Positions 1 through 15,700 of a stretch of DNA of 64,000 nt are shown piece after piece. Where the stretch lies: contig NC_092564.1 of NCBI RefSeq assembly GCF_037975245.1, positions 12,176,484 to 12,240,483 on the forward strand, in the 5' to 3' direction. Under the pieces are notes generated by a model. That model made no database searches, was not told the DNA's origin, and was given only the letters and a program-made list of their open reading frames with translations. Source of the stretch: Apostichopus japonicus (Eukaryota > Echinodermata > Holothuroidea > Aspidochirotida > Stichopodidae). Position numbers and translations under genes: made by a program. Within the stretch, counting starts at the first letter, position 1, and each line of letters begins with the position of its first letter.

Positions 1-719
1 ATCACCGGTTGGATATGAAACTAGTTTCTTTTCAGAAACTGTGTCCATAAAATACGGTTTCTAAACAATTTAACTATTTTGTTGCTAAGTCAGTATCAGT
101 CATTTTATGTGCATCACTGCACAAAGCTGTGAACATCTTAATCATTGTTAGTGTGCTGCATGATACTGGAAATGTTTAGAAGGCACCATGTCCACAGTTG
201 GAGGCTGGGGGGGGCTGGGGGGCTGGGGGGGGGGGGCTGAGGGGGGAGCCAGGATTTGAAGAACAATCTTCTTTAGTCTGCAGTTTCATAAAAATCACAC
301 ACACTGTTTGCTCTGGAAATAAACTCTAACGTTTCATACAGATCCAATCTTGTCACCGTTACATATCGGAATTGGTTGGTAGCCTAGCCAACTTTTTATA
401 TATCAGAATTTGAGGACCAAGTGATTATTAGGATCATTACCTGTTGCAGCTGACTTACAGACTAACTGAATCTTATAGGTTGATAAAGGTAACGTTCATG
501 CAGAAGTTTGCTCGAGTAGTTTGAGCAAGTATGGAGAAAAGTGAGAAGACATTTATATACTGTAATGCAGCAAGATACTTCTAGTTGAAGCAATCATGAA
601 TGAAGAATATTTAGTCTTGCCCTTCCCTATACCATTTCCCATCATCCAGCTGGCCCTTCACACCCCCACCCCCCACCCCCTGTGTACCCCCCATCAGAGC
701 ACAGACTGACTGATCTTAC
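1..719. other. STT3B intron 8 (partial)
   Basis: Intronic sequence left of the last visible exon. It holds a G-rich run at 207-246 and C-rich runs near 661-690. I found no match to the next expected STT3B exon (after EHMAAAG), so it lies beyond the edge. Confidence 0.6.
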
Positions 720-3700
720 CTGCAGCTGCCATGTGTTCACTTGTCCTTACAGGCTGAAATCCCACAAATGGAATCTGCATCGACAACAGTGTGCCCAGAA
801 TGAAAAACGTACAAAATGCTGTGGAAACAGAAAAGACCAGTCATCATTATATACTGTAGGTCTTGCAAACATCTACATCTTTAACAACTGTGACCAGATA
901 TGAAAATCTTTCAGTTTATCCAATAGACTGCCCCACCCTTACCCCCCCCCCCCTTTCCCAACTACTGTACCTCTCATGGGAACTAGTTATACTATTATAG
1001 TGGTGATGGTAGAAAATGTCATCCAAGACTGCTCTGTCATTTATACAAAGTTAAAAAAAAAACATTTTGATTAATTTATTTAGGATCTATAAAGCAATGG
1101 ACTAACATTATTAAACATTTAGGCCTGCCCTTAGGAGCCGACAACAATATCAATTCAGCATTCCAGAGAATTAGCATACTTTAAAAGCAGAACATCTTGA
1201 AAAGTGAAAAAACTATAGAAACACATGTTATACTCAAATATTTTGGTTTGTTTTTCTCTTGTTGCAATGACATATCAAGACTATAAAAGTTCTACCTAAA
1301 AGTCATCCTCTAACAAATAGCTGGTTTAGGAACATTTAAATAGTTGTAACCACACTGACCTCTCAGTCAGATTGAGGGACATCCAATATATTTATGAATT
1401 GGTCAGAATGGTGTAAAGTTACAACCTAACCCAAAAATGCAGTAATACTGATGATACAATACATGGAACAGATCACAAAAGTTGTCCTCACCGACATAAA
1501 TCCGTTGGGAGTACCTGCCCATCAGGAGTAGGACACAGACGTGTAAGGGTATCAAATTAATAATGAAAACATAGCCACCCCAAGCTGATACCTGGTGGAA
1601 TGAAAAAAAAATAGTAAATACATCATCAATGTGACATCACCAAGTCCGTTAACCAACCATCTTTATTTACTAATGAAAGTAATGTCAAGCTCGAAAAAGC
1701 TTGCTGACGAAACACGGATGGTTTAACTTCAACTCAATATATAAATACGTCAACTCAAGGAGGCAATAAATATTTTGAAGCCGTGTAGATGCAAGGCTTT
1801 CATTTTAATAGTTTTAATAGTTTAGTACATCAAGGAAGTAAGCGATGACAAAACATGGACGAGGCTAATTTTACGTCGTGACTGTAGACTACTTCTGTAG
1901 CCGTGGAACGATATCCACTATTTCCTCAAACTCACCATGTAAAAATATGACAAAGCTGTTCCTGCGGCCCATGCTACCGAACCACGTTTTACCGCTTTAA
2001 TCTGCAAAGAACAAAAAAATTGAAACATGGACGTGAAATAAATCCAGTGAATGTAAAATGTCAGCATTATTATTACTGCACCTAAAACACATATACAGTA
2101 ACAATTGAATTCTACTCTACTCAAATCACAATTTCAATAGCTGTGTGCAACAGCATAGACATGGAGGAAAGGTAAAATAATTATCTTTGAGGACACTCTA
2201 TGAAGTAAGAAAAAAACAATAGAAGTTGACTTGAAATTCACTGCTACTGTCTATCTTGGGCAATACTTGGATTTGAGCCATCAAAACCTAGAGTAAGGTA
2301 TTGAGAACCAGACGGAGTCACTTTAAACCAGGAAGATAGATCCCAGGCTGAGAAAGCTCTGTGACCAAAATTGAATGTCAAGGTAAGGAATTCTGTGCTG
2401 TAACACGAATGTGGGATAATCAATTAAAACATTGATATGTCTTCTATTGCATTTTGCTACTGCATTACCTTACAGCTGAGTTTAAGTTTGTGTTGTAACT
2501 TACTCTGACCCAACCATGAAATATTCACACATAAATGGAGTGTTAGCTCAGTGGTTAACGCCGGTGCCTTTCAATCAAAAGGTCCCGAGTTCGAGTCACT
2601 CCAAGATTAATGTACTGTATGTTGTCTAGTTACAGAGTTGTTGAAAATTCATAATCTTGGACGTTAAATATTTATCTAAGAGACTGACTTCGGTCAGCTT
2701 GCGGCTTTGATAAGCCAATGAGGCTTCTTCGCGAGTTCCTGCTTGCAAGAGGATCTAATATACATACATTCATACTTCTAGCTGGATATTGAGTTGTGTT
2801 GTGAATTTGTGTCACTCTGATAAAACCATGTTACAGCAGGAATTAACTGCATACCTCTATCTTCATAGACCACCTTAATAAAGTCACCAGACAACCCTCC
2901 TTCTAAACGAAAGATCTTAAAAAGTAACAATTGTGTAATATATCCCATTGAGTGAGCCGTTTATTACTGTAGCGAATTTTAAAATGAAAAAATATGTGTC
3001 ATCTGCAAATTGTATGGCTAAGCTTCATTCCAGACGTGATTTCAATGGTCTAAATGTAACAGATAACTTTTTGAGACTATAGCCTATTTACACCAAAATC
3101 TAGTTAAGTTTGGTCAATTTAATCATAAAGGATGCAAACTCCACGTCCCAACAACTGTTCATTGGAATACAACTAGTGTTATATTAAATCATTACATCTC
3201 TTTTAAGAGCTACAACACAAAATACTTAAACAACTTGTGAGTGCTAATAAAAAAGATTTGATCAAACTACTACTACAAAAAAAAACTCCTTTTTACTGTA
3301 TCAAAAAAAAACTCCTTTTTATTCTCCATTTCTCTGTTCATTTTCATGGATTTAACCCAAAGCCAGATTACAAACTTGTGTTGTTGAAGTATTTAAATCA
3401 CTTAACATCTTTGTTTTTGTTTATGGTAGACTACTCTATACTCACCCATAAGTAATATGTAAAGAGAAGGGCAAAGATAGCAATGCCTTCATTATCATAC
3501 GATCCTGCCACGGAACGTGAAATGTAACCCGGAACTGTAAGAGAGGCAGAAAATGCAGAGGTTATCAAACAGAGCTTATGTGTTTGTTGCATGCTCAAAT
3601 CTGCAGAAGAGCATCGGTGGATGAAGAATGAAACCACGCAATTTCATTTTCCACCCAAAAAATTTTCCCCTTCAAGTTTATGACAGGTTCAAAAATCAAC

Positions 3701-6700
3701 AGCTTTCCAACAAGTTTCAGATAAACTTCAAAGAACAAAGCAGCTTTTAGTCTAATACAAAGTTTCGGTTTTAAAACAGTTGTGAAACATTTCTCACTTT
3801 CAAAAGTGCTGGAAATGTCACAAAGCTGTTGTAGCCCATTTAAAAATTTTATGAGGGGACTAGCTTGTTTCAATAGATCTGTATTTCAAGTTTCAATGTC
3901 AAGACCTTTTACCAATAATACCTTAAATATCCATGACAACTGGCAACATGAAGAATGCCAAATACATACAATACATACGGAGAGATAATTGACATCTTAA
4001 ATGATCTAGTTCAAAGACTGAAAGGAAGATCTATATCACAAAAGAGAGCAATTGATCATCTATCGATTTTTGTTTTCACCACAATCGACGAGAAATGGAG
4101 AGCTGTAGAATAATAAATTATTTGGCCTGCATACGTAGCACGCAGATGAGCTACTTTCAACACCGAAACATTTCCAAGGGCAATGGGTAACAATTGATAA
4201 GATCATCATCAAGATGATGATTGATCACTGATACGCAGAGGTAGAGCAGAATCATCAATGGTGCGTTTGTACCAGGTCTTCGTTAGAAATTTAGGAAAAG
4301 GCAGGAACTCTTCTCATAAATTAGTGTCAACTTTACAAAAGTTTAAAAGGTAGATGCTCATCATGTTGTAAAGACAACAATTAATTTAATCATTAATTTA
4401 GTGTTCATATTTTGTGTACCAGTATAAAATGCTATGGTTGCTGCATAAATAATGTGCTAACTTCATCTCTGGACTTGTATAGAATTTGACCATTTGGCGA
4501 TGTGATATTGGACAAATTAAAATATTCCCTGACGTGGGACTAGTGAATAGCACCAACAGTTAGGGTATACATACATGCTTCAATGAAAGAGATACATATT
4601 TAAATTTGATATTTATCATTGTAAGCAGAAAGACTACTAATATGAAGGACTTCCATGCAAGTCAATATTTAACTTTAGAATGCCAACTAATATGCAAATG
4701 TTTAACAAGCTTTCATGACAATGTTCCTTTGACTGTATATGTATGTACTGTACACTGTTGATAGCACATGTTAGCTAAACATATCATTGTTTATTTACTT
4801 TAATGTTTCATTCTTTAATGCAATGTCTTGTTTCAAGTTTAAACAATGAGGTTTTCTACCTAATTTCATTCATTAGATGTGAAATTTCCAAGTTTTGTTT
4901 CTGAATTTAATTTGATAAAATCACAGTTACATATGTGTGTGCTATAAAATGAAGTTCAACACACTGTTTGGCATCGGCTGATTCTCAAACACTTCAATGC
5001 TTTCAATAAACTATGTCATCAAGGGTAACATGAACATGTAAAGTTTTGTGATAGGATGCCTCAAACATGGAATGATCCATCCAAACTCACCTATGGCAAG
5101 AAAGCAAGCAGCCATTAATCCTGCACTGGTATCCCATAATTCTCTGGTAAGGGCAAACCCTGCTATAGCTGTCAGACCACTTTAGAAGGGAAAAAGGAAT
5201 ACGAAGAAAAGATGACGGATTAGAAAACTACTGTAGATGAAAGGTGTTAAGTCTTCCGTCATTGACTCGGACTGACATAAAGTGACTAGTTACTGAAGCG
5301 GTGTGCTCTCTTATCAAAACCCTGGTCAATGTGGAGGGTGGGGAGTTGGCAAAATAGGATTAACACAGTTGACAAGGGACGGGAAGGGTAGGAAATTGGG
5401 GAAATGAAGGGTCTGGGTAAAAAAAGAACACTACATGTTAAAAAAGGCTGCTGAAGGTTATATGGAGTGTATTAGTTGAGTGGAGATAGGTAAGATACAT
5501 GTGAATTCAATATCACAGTACATGTATCATCAGAAGGTCCTCTTTTAAATATGTCATCATTTTGCAATTGACACCATAAATGCACATTTAATAGGAAACT
5601 TTGATCCTGTTTGAAAATTGTTCACATCTTTACTACTGTTCTTCTTAGTTACCTTTCACATGTACAAGAATAACCTCACTGTGTATATGCATTAAGGAAA
5701 CAAAGAGTCATGCTAGTAAAGTCAACATGGAGAAAAGAAAGAAGGTAGATAAGATTTCCTCCTTCCTTAGCCTACCGTTTCATTTTTCAGCCCTTGGCAT
5801 GTTAAAATAAATGTGTCTGTACAGTGAAACATGCTACAGTTTCGTACAGTGACTGTGTTGAAAAGGTCAGATGAGAAGCTCATTGTAAAATTCCCACTGC
5901 TTTTGTTCTACTGTACTGTTGTTGATGAGGGTCTGAAGTACTTGCTATTTTAAGTAAACCTATATAAACATCTGTTTGAAATGTACTGCAGACTAATGTA
6001 CTGTAGTACTGTACAGGCAGAGCATGAAAGACAGTGAGTAGTGCTGTACTGTACTTCCTGATGTGGGTGTGATCAATCTGTTCATGTCAAATATATACAT
6101 GTGGGCAAGAGGAAGACTTTATTTATTTTATTTTTTTCAAAAACATGAAATATTGCAGTCATTTTATGAGGTGGTATTCTTCACAAGGCCCAGTAGGAAG
6201 GGTGCTTTGCATGTAATGTATCAACCACTGATGGATTTGCTCATCATCATCATCATCACCGATCATCACCATCATCTGACATCACCATCACTTTGTGTGA
6301 ACAAGTGGCTGAGGGAGGGGAAATGGGAGGTGGGGGGAGATGGCAGATGGGAGAGTGTGTGTGTACAGACTCAAGAAAACTAGCTTTGCATTTTACTCTG
6401 GTAGCACAGGAAATGTATTAAAAATATTGCAGTGTACTTTTCATACAGTGATACACAACATGACATGTACAGTATGGTAGTGAGCTTGTTACATTCACAG
6501 TAAAGGAACTGCTGCCTAGATAAGACGTTTAGTCTGCTGGTTACAATATTATTATATATTTTCATATAGTTTTTTTTCTCATTTTGTATTGGATAAAACT
6601 TTGTTTACTTTTACATCTTTGATATTTCGTTGTTGTTGGTATGTATGTGTGTGTGTCAATGTGTGGAAGGGAAGGGGTGTTGGAGTGACAGGTTAAGCGA

Positions 6701-9700
6701 AACGTTTTGGCATCCAAAGCAGAGCTGGACATTAAACCTGAAGTACAAAGTCAGTATTATGACATCCTCATTCACTACCTATGTACAGTAACGATATCGT
6801 GTGTACATACATGAATGTACCATACACTACATAACAGAATGTTCTCTGACTCATTGCTTCAACTAACTGAGCAGAGTGCAGTCTTATTTAACATCTCACA
6901 TTCAGCTAGTTACAACAAACATCTACTGTAATGAATAAATTGTATCAATGGTGTCCTTACTGTGAATTTATCATGACTTAAAGATAAAGACAATCCTTTT
7001 CTTCTTTTTTTTATTCGAAAGTTTAGCCATATATATGTTATATCACACATTTTCTCTACCACTACAGAAATTGTTGTTATTCCTGAATATACTGTATGTA
7101 CTGTTCAAAGTACAAACTACATATCACTTGCACATTAAAGTAGTTTCAAATGACACTTTAATTGACTTTCTTCTGCCACAACTAGGATGAAGAAGGGTAA
7201 AGGGTCCAGATAATCACAGATGGGAAATTCATTTGCCTCGGAAATGGGTTTAGTTGTATGATGTTGGAAGTGTCATGTCGATTGTGACCAATGACGTATT
7301 TTGAAATGATAGGTCTGTCTACCAGCAAATTCCATCGGTTGCTATGGATACTAACATATATGCTAATGCAGCTATGGAAAGGGTTTGCTGATTTAACAAC
7401 AACTAGAGCTTTGTTAATGTCCTTTCGACAAAGATGTGAGGAAATTCCATCTATATCATTCTGTTCATCAGTTTGGTCTTGATCTGTTTGCTTTTTTACA
7501 TTGCCCCATTGGGAAACAATTTGGGAAGGCAAAGCCTGATAAAAAACGTGGAAACTGGAACATTGTGTGAAAGGTTTCCGCGCAAATTGTCAACTTTTTA
7601 AGGTTTGTCACATGCATAGTCTGACATATATAATCTGGCTCTATATACAGTACTTTCTACAACTCCTACAATGTTTGGATGAATTCCAGATCTCACTGAC
7701 CACAAACCTTTAACTCTTTTAATAGTATTGTGTATCTGGGAAATCTGTCTCAACTCCACAACTGCACTTTGCCCATCTACCAATTCTGACAACTGATACA
7801 GAAAGTAGCCAACCACAATCTTAATCATATGAGTTTATATTCAATTGTTTGAGAGCTACTTGTAGGAACATACATGAATACGAATGAAGTAGTGTGAAGG
7901 GTAGGGAAGAGAAGAGCACTTCACCTCATCAGTATAAAATAGTTAAACAATGCAACATGTAAGGTCTATGACCTCTGTTTTAACAACATGGCAAAGCTAG
8001 TCAATTATGCATGCATGATTCACTGTAGATACAGTAGAACTGTATACTGTAGAAAGTGAAAGATACAGTTTATCGGTCTGTCAACTGTAGTTCATACCGT
8101 ACCTGAAGAAAGGCGCCAAAAACACACAAATATCCCTGATGTGTACCGGTATATGTAGGGCGTGTAGAATAGTATGGATGGCTCCAGACGTCACCATTAA
8201 ACCAGGATAAACCTGTTGAGAACAAAAAATTTTGGGGGAGGGATGTTAACATTATACTGAATCAAACGAGTGCTATTTACATATTTACATTCACGACTGA
8301 AACTGTTGAAGAGGAACACATTACATATTTTTTAATATGGCCATCGCATGTAGCATTTCTCGGCCCAAGAGAGGCAGCAACATAAAGAGCTAAGTACAGA
8401 TTACACAGTAGTATGTGTACAGTAGTTCATCCAGATCATGTACATACTGTATGGACAGATCAAATAATTGTTCAATCACTTTGATGAGCTATTAACATAC
8501 CAGCTTAGATCTACTCTACAGTACGTTGCTAAGCAACCATGAAAATGAAATTGCACCAGCTTAACAGCAAATGCAGACGAACAAATTAAATTGTTTCAAT
8601 TAGTAACTCACTATCAACTTATCAAGTACACGGCAGCACCTTGGTTTTATGAACACTCTTTCCTTTATTCACTGACATCATTCACAGCTCATCAACTCTC
8701 CTAAGCAAACAACTGATACAGTAAAAGCTTTCACAACCCTGGTTAAACATTAGCTTACAGAGACTTGAAAATGGTTTCAAGAGTTGTTTTCTAACAGAAT
8801 TAAACTACCAGCTGCATAATTCACAAATTTATGGAAGTCTTGACAAGAAATCTGAATTTTTTCAAATTTTCAACCGATTTCCAATGAATTTTGTCAAGAT
8901 CATTCTTAGGTGACTTATGATTGGTCAAGTGATACTGCCTCGGTGTTCAGACTTATCACCAAATCAATTAACTTACTGTAGAGGAGATAACAAAGACAAA
9001 GATTTAGCAAGTACTCAGTAAATAACTTAATACAGAGCAAGTACTATACAGAAAGAAACACAACGTTCTAATCCAATCTTCATACCTGGTTCCTTTGCTG
9101 AGATCTACAAGTGAAAATTTTCTCTTTCACTTTTTTCAGTTTATTTGTTAAGTACTCTTCCTGAACCTGATACTACTGTAACAAATGTACTGTAACATTA
9201 AGAACATCACTTTTGCTTTGTAACAAAATATCCTGTTGCTGGTACAAATGATCTTTTAAAAATTACTATTTAATCATTTACCATCATGAGTTATGGAAGT
9301 AACATGACATGAATCACATGTGAAGCCCTCTGTCCATGACTTGAGAAATGTCCGACCTACCAAATTGTACTCTTCGTACTGCAGTACGACAGTACCATAG
9401 CTTGCCAATCAAGTACATGCGTAGTCTGTACATATCTGTACATATTTCAAATATTGAACTTCTTTCAACCAGTATGATCCTCTTGATTGTACTACCTGTA
9501 TACTTAAGTGAACCACTGTTAATGTATTATCTGTATACTACCAAGTGTATTAAGGGAAGTTCCACCCTTCTGGGTTCGATTGGAGGTTATAATCCTCAGT
9601 GTCTCATCAGTAGGAAGACAGATGAACACTTCAAAAATGTCACAAGAAACAGTGTGTAGCCGGCTAAGTACACTACTGTATACAGTTTATTACAGTATAT

Positions 9701-12700
9701 CCAAGCACTAGATTTCTACAGAAACAGACTGACTCATATTTATCTGAAAGGTCCAATATTCTTAGCATAGAATATGAATATTGCATAGTTTATTCTTACA
9801 TGGGTAGGAGAGGATTGATACTGTGGAGTCCAGTTTTACAGAAAAAGAAAGGAATGGTTTAACTTACAGTTTTGCTGCTAGCCGGAAGCCACTTTCCAAC
9901 ACACACACACACATACAAATGCAACAATGTACAATATAAACGCACAGCTCTAGGGTAATATAAATGAAAATCTGTTGGGTCGACCCAAATTAGATTCGTT
10001 GTTGGGTAGGCACTGTCACGCTAGGGTAGAATCCGGGGCTAGGGATGGTTAGTTTCAGTCCAAGATTAACAATTAAATTATATTATATACAGATATACCC
10101 AATTTCTACACTTCAAATGGGATTCCGAAAAAGTGGATTCAGATTCTCAAGGTTATACTGTATACTATCTCCACCATTCTTGATTACTTTCAAACTTTGG
10201 ATCCATATCTGCTCCTATAATCTAGCTGAATCTATATCCTCATGGCTTGGAGGGTAAAGGTGCTCTATAGCCACATGGCAATGATTCCCACCAATATCTT
10301 TGTCTATCTAAAGGGAACCCGGGCCAAATTGGAGGGGAGGATACAGTAGTACAGTACCCATTGAGGGAAAACTACTTTCTCTAATAAGTCCTACCAGAAA
10401 ACTTTTGACCATAGCTCTGCAGTGATGATGCGGCTTTTCCAAGCACAAGGAAGTTCTGCACTAAAGAGACAACCCATAATGCTACTTGACATCTAATGGA
10501 TGCACAAAGAAAAACTGCAGAAGAGTCAATGAACTTCTGTTCTGATGCACACAATCACACTGTTATCTTAAAGGAGAAAGAAACCTTTTCTTCTTCGAGA
10601 ATACCGTTTTGCAGTACTCTCTTTTCGACAGAAGCAACACGAATGCTTGGCACTCCCGGCATTTTGCATCAACTTACGAACAATCTCCAAGAGCAAGTGT
10701 ACAATTCATATGTACAGTAGAGAGGGGAATTGTTTAACTTACGTTGTGGCTCGCTGACATCATGTTTGATGCGCCCTCATTATTGAAATTAACATAATGG
10801 CCGCCAACACAGTAAGTGTGAAAAAAAATAATTAGAAAATTTCTGGAAATTCGGAAAAATGTATTGCGACTAGTTATTTCACAGAGGGTATAAGAACATT
10901 AGTCTCTACAATGAGGTTACTGCAAATCCCCAGGGTATATTTCTTCTTAAAGTTAATAGATACACTGGGAAGCCAGCAGCTTCTAGAAAGTAAACAGTCC
11001 ACAGCCTATTTACACAAGATAATGAGTATACTAGAGCATTCTGAACTTGGACCACATACTATAGTCTACAGGTACTACTGAACCATATGTTATCAATAGT
11101 TTTGTCAGAAAACATTAAGAATAGTGACCGGAGTGAAACATATACAGTACTGTAGGTGTGAGTGTGTTGTGTTTTATAAATTTGTGAAGTAGCAAATAAC
11201 ATGTAATTTCATTTCATCTCAGAAATGTGCAGCCCACACCACAGTATAAATTGTATATATTGCTGAATTATGTGATCTTGAATAGGCCTTTAAGTTTCAA
11301 ACCTCTAGACGCTAACCGTGACTAAGCACATTTTGCAAAGTAAAATAGCGAAATCTGTTTGTAGGTTGAAATCAAAGACTGAGCCATTAGCGAATTGCCT
11401 CCCAAAATAAAAAAGCGAGACAAAGAAATAAATTAGGAACTCAACACGCTATGCCACATGATTGCAGTTAATCCCTCAATGTCCTTTGAACTTCTTTTTT
11501 TTCTGCTGATAACACCAATTAACACGTCTCGCATTATTTCTTGCATACGTAGATAATACGGTAAGCGCCCGTAGCAACAACCATCAAGGTTGCGTAGAGA
11601 CAGTATCCTCTCAAGACCTGCAGTAGTAACCACTTGCTTTGCAGAGTAAGATGCTTACAAGCAGAACTATCTCTTCAAATGCAAAAACTGTCTACTTGTG
11701 ATGTTAACTGTACAGTATACACATGTACAATAGAGTGTAAGCATTGAGGAGAAAGTAACTGGAATACCTGTAGGTACCTGTAGGTCAAATTTTAAGGATT
11801 TTCTCTGGCCTTACAACTTACTGTAGTTACATGTCTCTATGCAAATTTTGTTGTCCAAAAAAAAAGTAGCAAAATAACATTGACTGATATACCACTGTAG
11901 GATGTACTGCACACTGTAGGAGAGATGTATACTGTAGGTTGGTGATTAGAACAATGTTCAGCTTTTGGGCATGATCTAGCAATTTATCATTTTACATTTT
12001 TGGGGGTATTTAGTATTTACGATAGTTTAATGGAAATTTGATGTACGCGGCTAGTCGTCCTTCTTACCACCTCCACAACTGAATGTGGTTGTCTACAGGT
12101 AACCAGAAATTGGTCATCTCGGACTACTGTACCATGAAATATTTGCGTGCAATAACAGCATTTTGCAAAGTATGTTAGCTACTGTACAACGTCTGTGGTA
12201 AAGTGTTAGATCGTTTAAAACCCTCTTTTTAGTAACTTTGTGTAGTAGTTGATCTGACAGTGTGAAGACCACCAAGTACAGGATGATGGCTTCATGCTCC
12301 TGTACCTTGCTACTGTTATTTGTCATGTATCCACTGCATATGGCAATGCTATAATACTGAGCCTACCAGAAAGTTAGATACAGACAGTGAACATACAGAA
12401 ATGTTTATGGAAAAGCAACAATGTCAACATAGTATTAATGTATAAAACACCTGTGGGGGGGGGGCAAAATAAATTATAGAAAAAAAATGTGCCAAATATG
12501 GTGATGACATCATAACGAGCACTATATATGGCAATAATGTTTATGCATGAATGTTAATGCTAGACAGTGATGATCATACACTTTGACCTCACTACCATGG
12601 AAACAGGAACTGCCAGTTTTAAGCTGATAATCTTGACTTACTTGATGTGTGTGTCAGTGTACTACTCATTCAATATCAGCTCCCCATTCTTTCTCTCCCT

Positions 12701-15700
12701 TACCAATATTGACTTACTTGATGTATGTTATGTGCCTGTACTACTCCTTAATGTCAGGTTAATTACAACTTCCCACAAGTTGAATGATCACAAATCACTG
12801 GTTACCACTGGAGAAGATTGCTACAATACTGTTGGTACAGTAACAAGATCTAGGCAGGGCAGAGCGAGAGTACTGTGGTGAGGTTTTGAGGAGACAAGTA
12901 GAGTACTGTGTGGGAAATGGTGAATCATTTGACTCCAATAGCCAGAGTACATGCTCCAATTAGTAACCTGCTTCAGATACAGATATTGACATATTTGAGA
13001 GTGCTGCTATTGAACTCCACCGTTACCACCGCTTGTTGAATTTAAAAGCCAAAATGATCCCGATCCGATCCTGTGAGCGTTGCATATAACTGATGCCAGC
13101 AAGAAATACCAAGACCTCTGATTAAGCACATTACAACAGTGCTTCACAGTTTGCACTCATCATTGTCAGATAAACCGATTCACGCTTGTGAGGTTGCTCA
13201 GTGCTGTACAGTTCAAACGATTCAAATTACTGTAAATGATGGATAAGTTGTACAGGAAGTTACAAAGTGCTGCTCAGTACTGTGTCATCCTCCTACCACC
13301 ATCAACGTTTCTAGTTCAATGGTAAAAATGAAAATAAATTTGTGGCCATGGAATTAAGTGAACATAAATAAGTAGTTGAGTCGACTAGGGGAATCAAGTT
13401 ACAGTTGTTTTGCAAGCATCCCACGGTTAACAAATTAACCACACATACTTCCACATGTAAACTGTACAGCTACGCACTTCTTTCTGACTTCTTTGGCTTA
13501 AAATAAGAAGCATAAAAACTGCTGTCAAACTAACCCCTTAAAAGGTGACTTTTGCCAGCTTTGATATGTCATAGTTCAAGAAAGAACAAAACACACTGAG
13601 TGTTACTAATATACTCTATGTATCCCACCTTTCAGTAACATTGTTTTAACACAAACATTTTTTTTTTTTTAAATTGCCATGCAAAATGTCAATACTATAT
13701 GTCAGAAACAGTATGCACTTCCTTCCAAGCAGAATTTGCAAAAATGAGGAGGGTAATATTCGCTGCTAACGTTTCTTTTCATGTTTACAGCAGCTCTTTG
13801 ACCATTTGTACAGTTACTATATAAATTTCTGTACCATTACTATATATATACTGTATAAAAACTTGATCACAGTGAAGTCCATTCTCTTGACTTGTAGTCA
13901 TGTCGTACATGTAATCTTTAATACTGATGGCATTGTCTACCAACTAGCACCTACATGGCAAGGCCCATCCTCCCTCCAAAAACCATGTCTCTTCCCCCTC
14001 CCCCCCCCACCCTCCACAAACACACACACCTTTAACACTGAACATATCATACAGTATCTGTTTAGCATTATACTACACTATACTGTACATACAGTTTAAG
14101 CAAACTTGAAAGTCTCATGTGATTTCCAAACTTTGCATTTTTGACGCAGAACAGTGTAACTTTGACATCTCAATGAAATGGAAAGTGAAAGAACCACTAG
14201 TGTACTGTAATCAGTAACAACTATGCACTGTGCACTAAAATGCATGCATACATAATTACAGTAAGTATTAGATGATGGAAGAGGGAGATTTGCTACTTAC
14301 TGTCCCACCCACAATTCTTCCCAATGGATACCAAGCTCGATCATCAAACCAGTTCAGAAAGTCATGGAAACTTGATGCGACCAGATGGCGAGTAGCCCGA
14401 TAGTTGAACCTGTTGTGAGGGAGGGAGGAAAAAAGAGGAAGAGAATCTTTTACATTGCAGTACTTCAAATCCATTCAACCATCACATATTAGTAGAGGAA
14501 CTTTGAAACAAATTAAAGGTACAGAGTGTGTTTAAGTTTTAACTGAAAGCAAAATTTAAGACAAACTACTGTATGAACTGACCAACAAAACAGAAAATTG
14601 CACAATCAAATGAAAAACAGCGGACAAATTTCATACAAGCTTATGTATAGGAGAGAATTTTGGGGGTATTTGACCTTTGATGTTATCAATCATGAACGTA
14701 GGATTTACATGGTCAAGCAGTGCAAGCACTTTACCCACCAAGCTTGAACTTGATCGGACTTACGGTCTAAGAGGAGTTCATGACACCATTATTTGATTTT
14801 TACGCACAAATCTCTACATATCGTGTGGTTTAATACCTTTACCTACATGTTGAAAAGCAGAAAATGGATAAAACTAAGTTTTGGGCTTCTTGGCCTTGGG
14901 CATCATCAATCACAGAGGCTCGAGTCTACATGGTCAGGCAGCTACTCACCAAGTTTGAGGTCAATCTGACTTTCAGTCTAGGAGAAGTTCGCGACACACT
15001 TTTTCACACTATTTTTAGGCCAATTTTACCTTTGACCCTAAACACCTACAGTAAATCTGTCCTACTTTAAACTCTGTCTCTTTCTCTACATATCATGTGG
15101 TGTAATGCCTTTTACCTACATGTTGACAAGCAGAAAATGGAAAAAAAAACAATTTGAAGGTTTCTTGACCTTTGACCTCTGACTTTTGACATGACAATCC
15201 CGGAGGCACGGGAGATTACATGGTTAAGCACTTACCCACCAAGTTTGAACTTGGACTTACAGTCCCTATACATTACACGTAAAGAGATGAGATAATAACT
15301 ATCCTGAACCTCTCTCCTTCTTGACAGGGCAGCACATCTGCACATGGAGCTGCTACTACTGTACTGTATTCACAACAAGCAGCCAACCACTGATCTAGCA
15401 GAACTGATGCTACAATTGTCAGCCCTTATGATCATTACGTAGCTTGTAATCTGCTGTAAAGCTTGCTTGCAAAACTGACAGAGAGCAAACAATTGACCTT
15501 GGTATTGCTACTGTATGACGGATGCGTTCAGCTTCAATCCTCATCACCAACTCGGTTAATATTAGAAAGCCTCTAGTAAGATATTAGACGACTGGGATTT
15601 AGCAACCGTTTGAAGGAGAATATGAAAGAGCAGAATTGTAGATCTTCTTGGTGATTTATACCACACTGTATACTGTATAATATTGTGGGAAACAATAATA

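Noticed and set aside
2537..2602. Working tRNA gene
   Set aside because: The anticodon arm does not form a standard 5-bp stem with a 7-nt loop, and a SINE body follows instead of a T-run terminator.
3782..3988. Plus-strand ORF opposite STT3B intron 4
   Set aside because: No homology signal; shadow frame in intronic sequence.
7182..7828. Two minus-strand ORFs (116 and 76 codons) in STT3B intron 3
   Set aside because: Different frames, no family likeness, no splice sites fitting the neighbours. Probably chance or an unrecognisable remnant.
12567..12881. 104-codon plus-strand ORF
   Set aside because: Lies opposite STT3B intron 2 over a short imperfect duplication; no protein family features.
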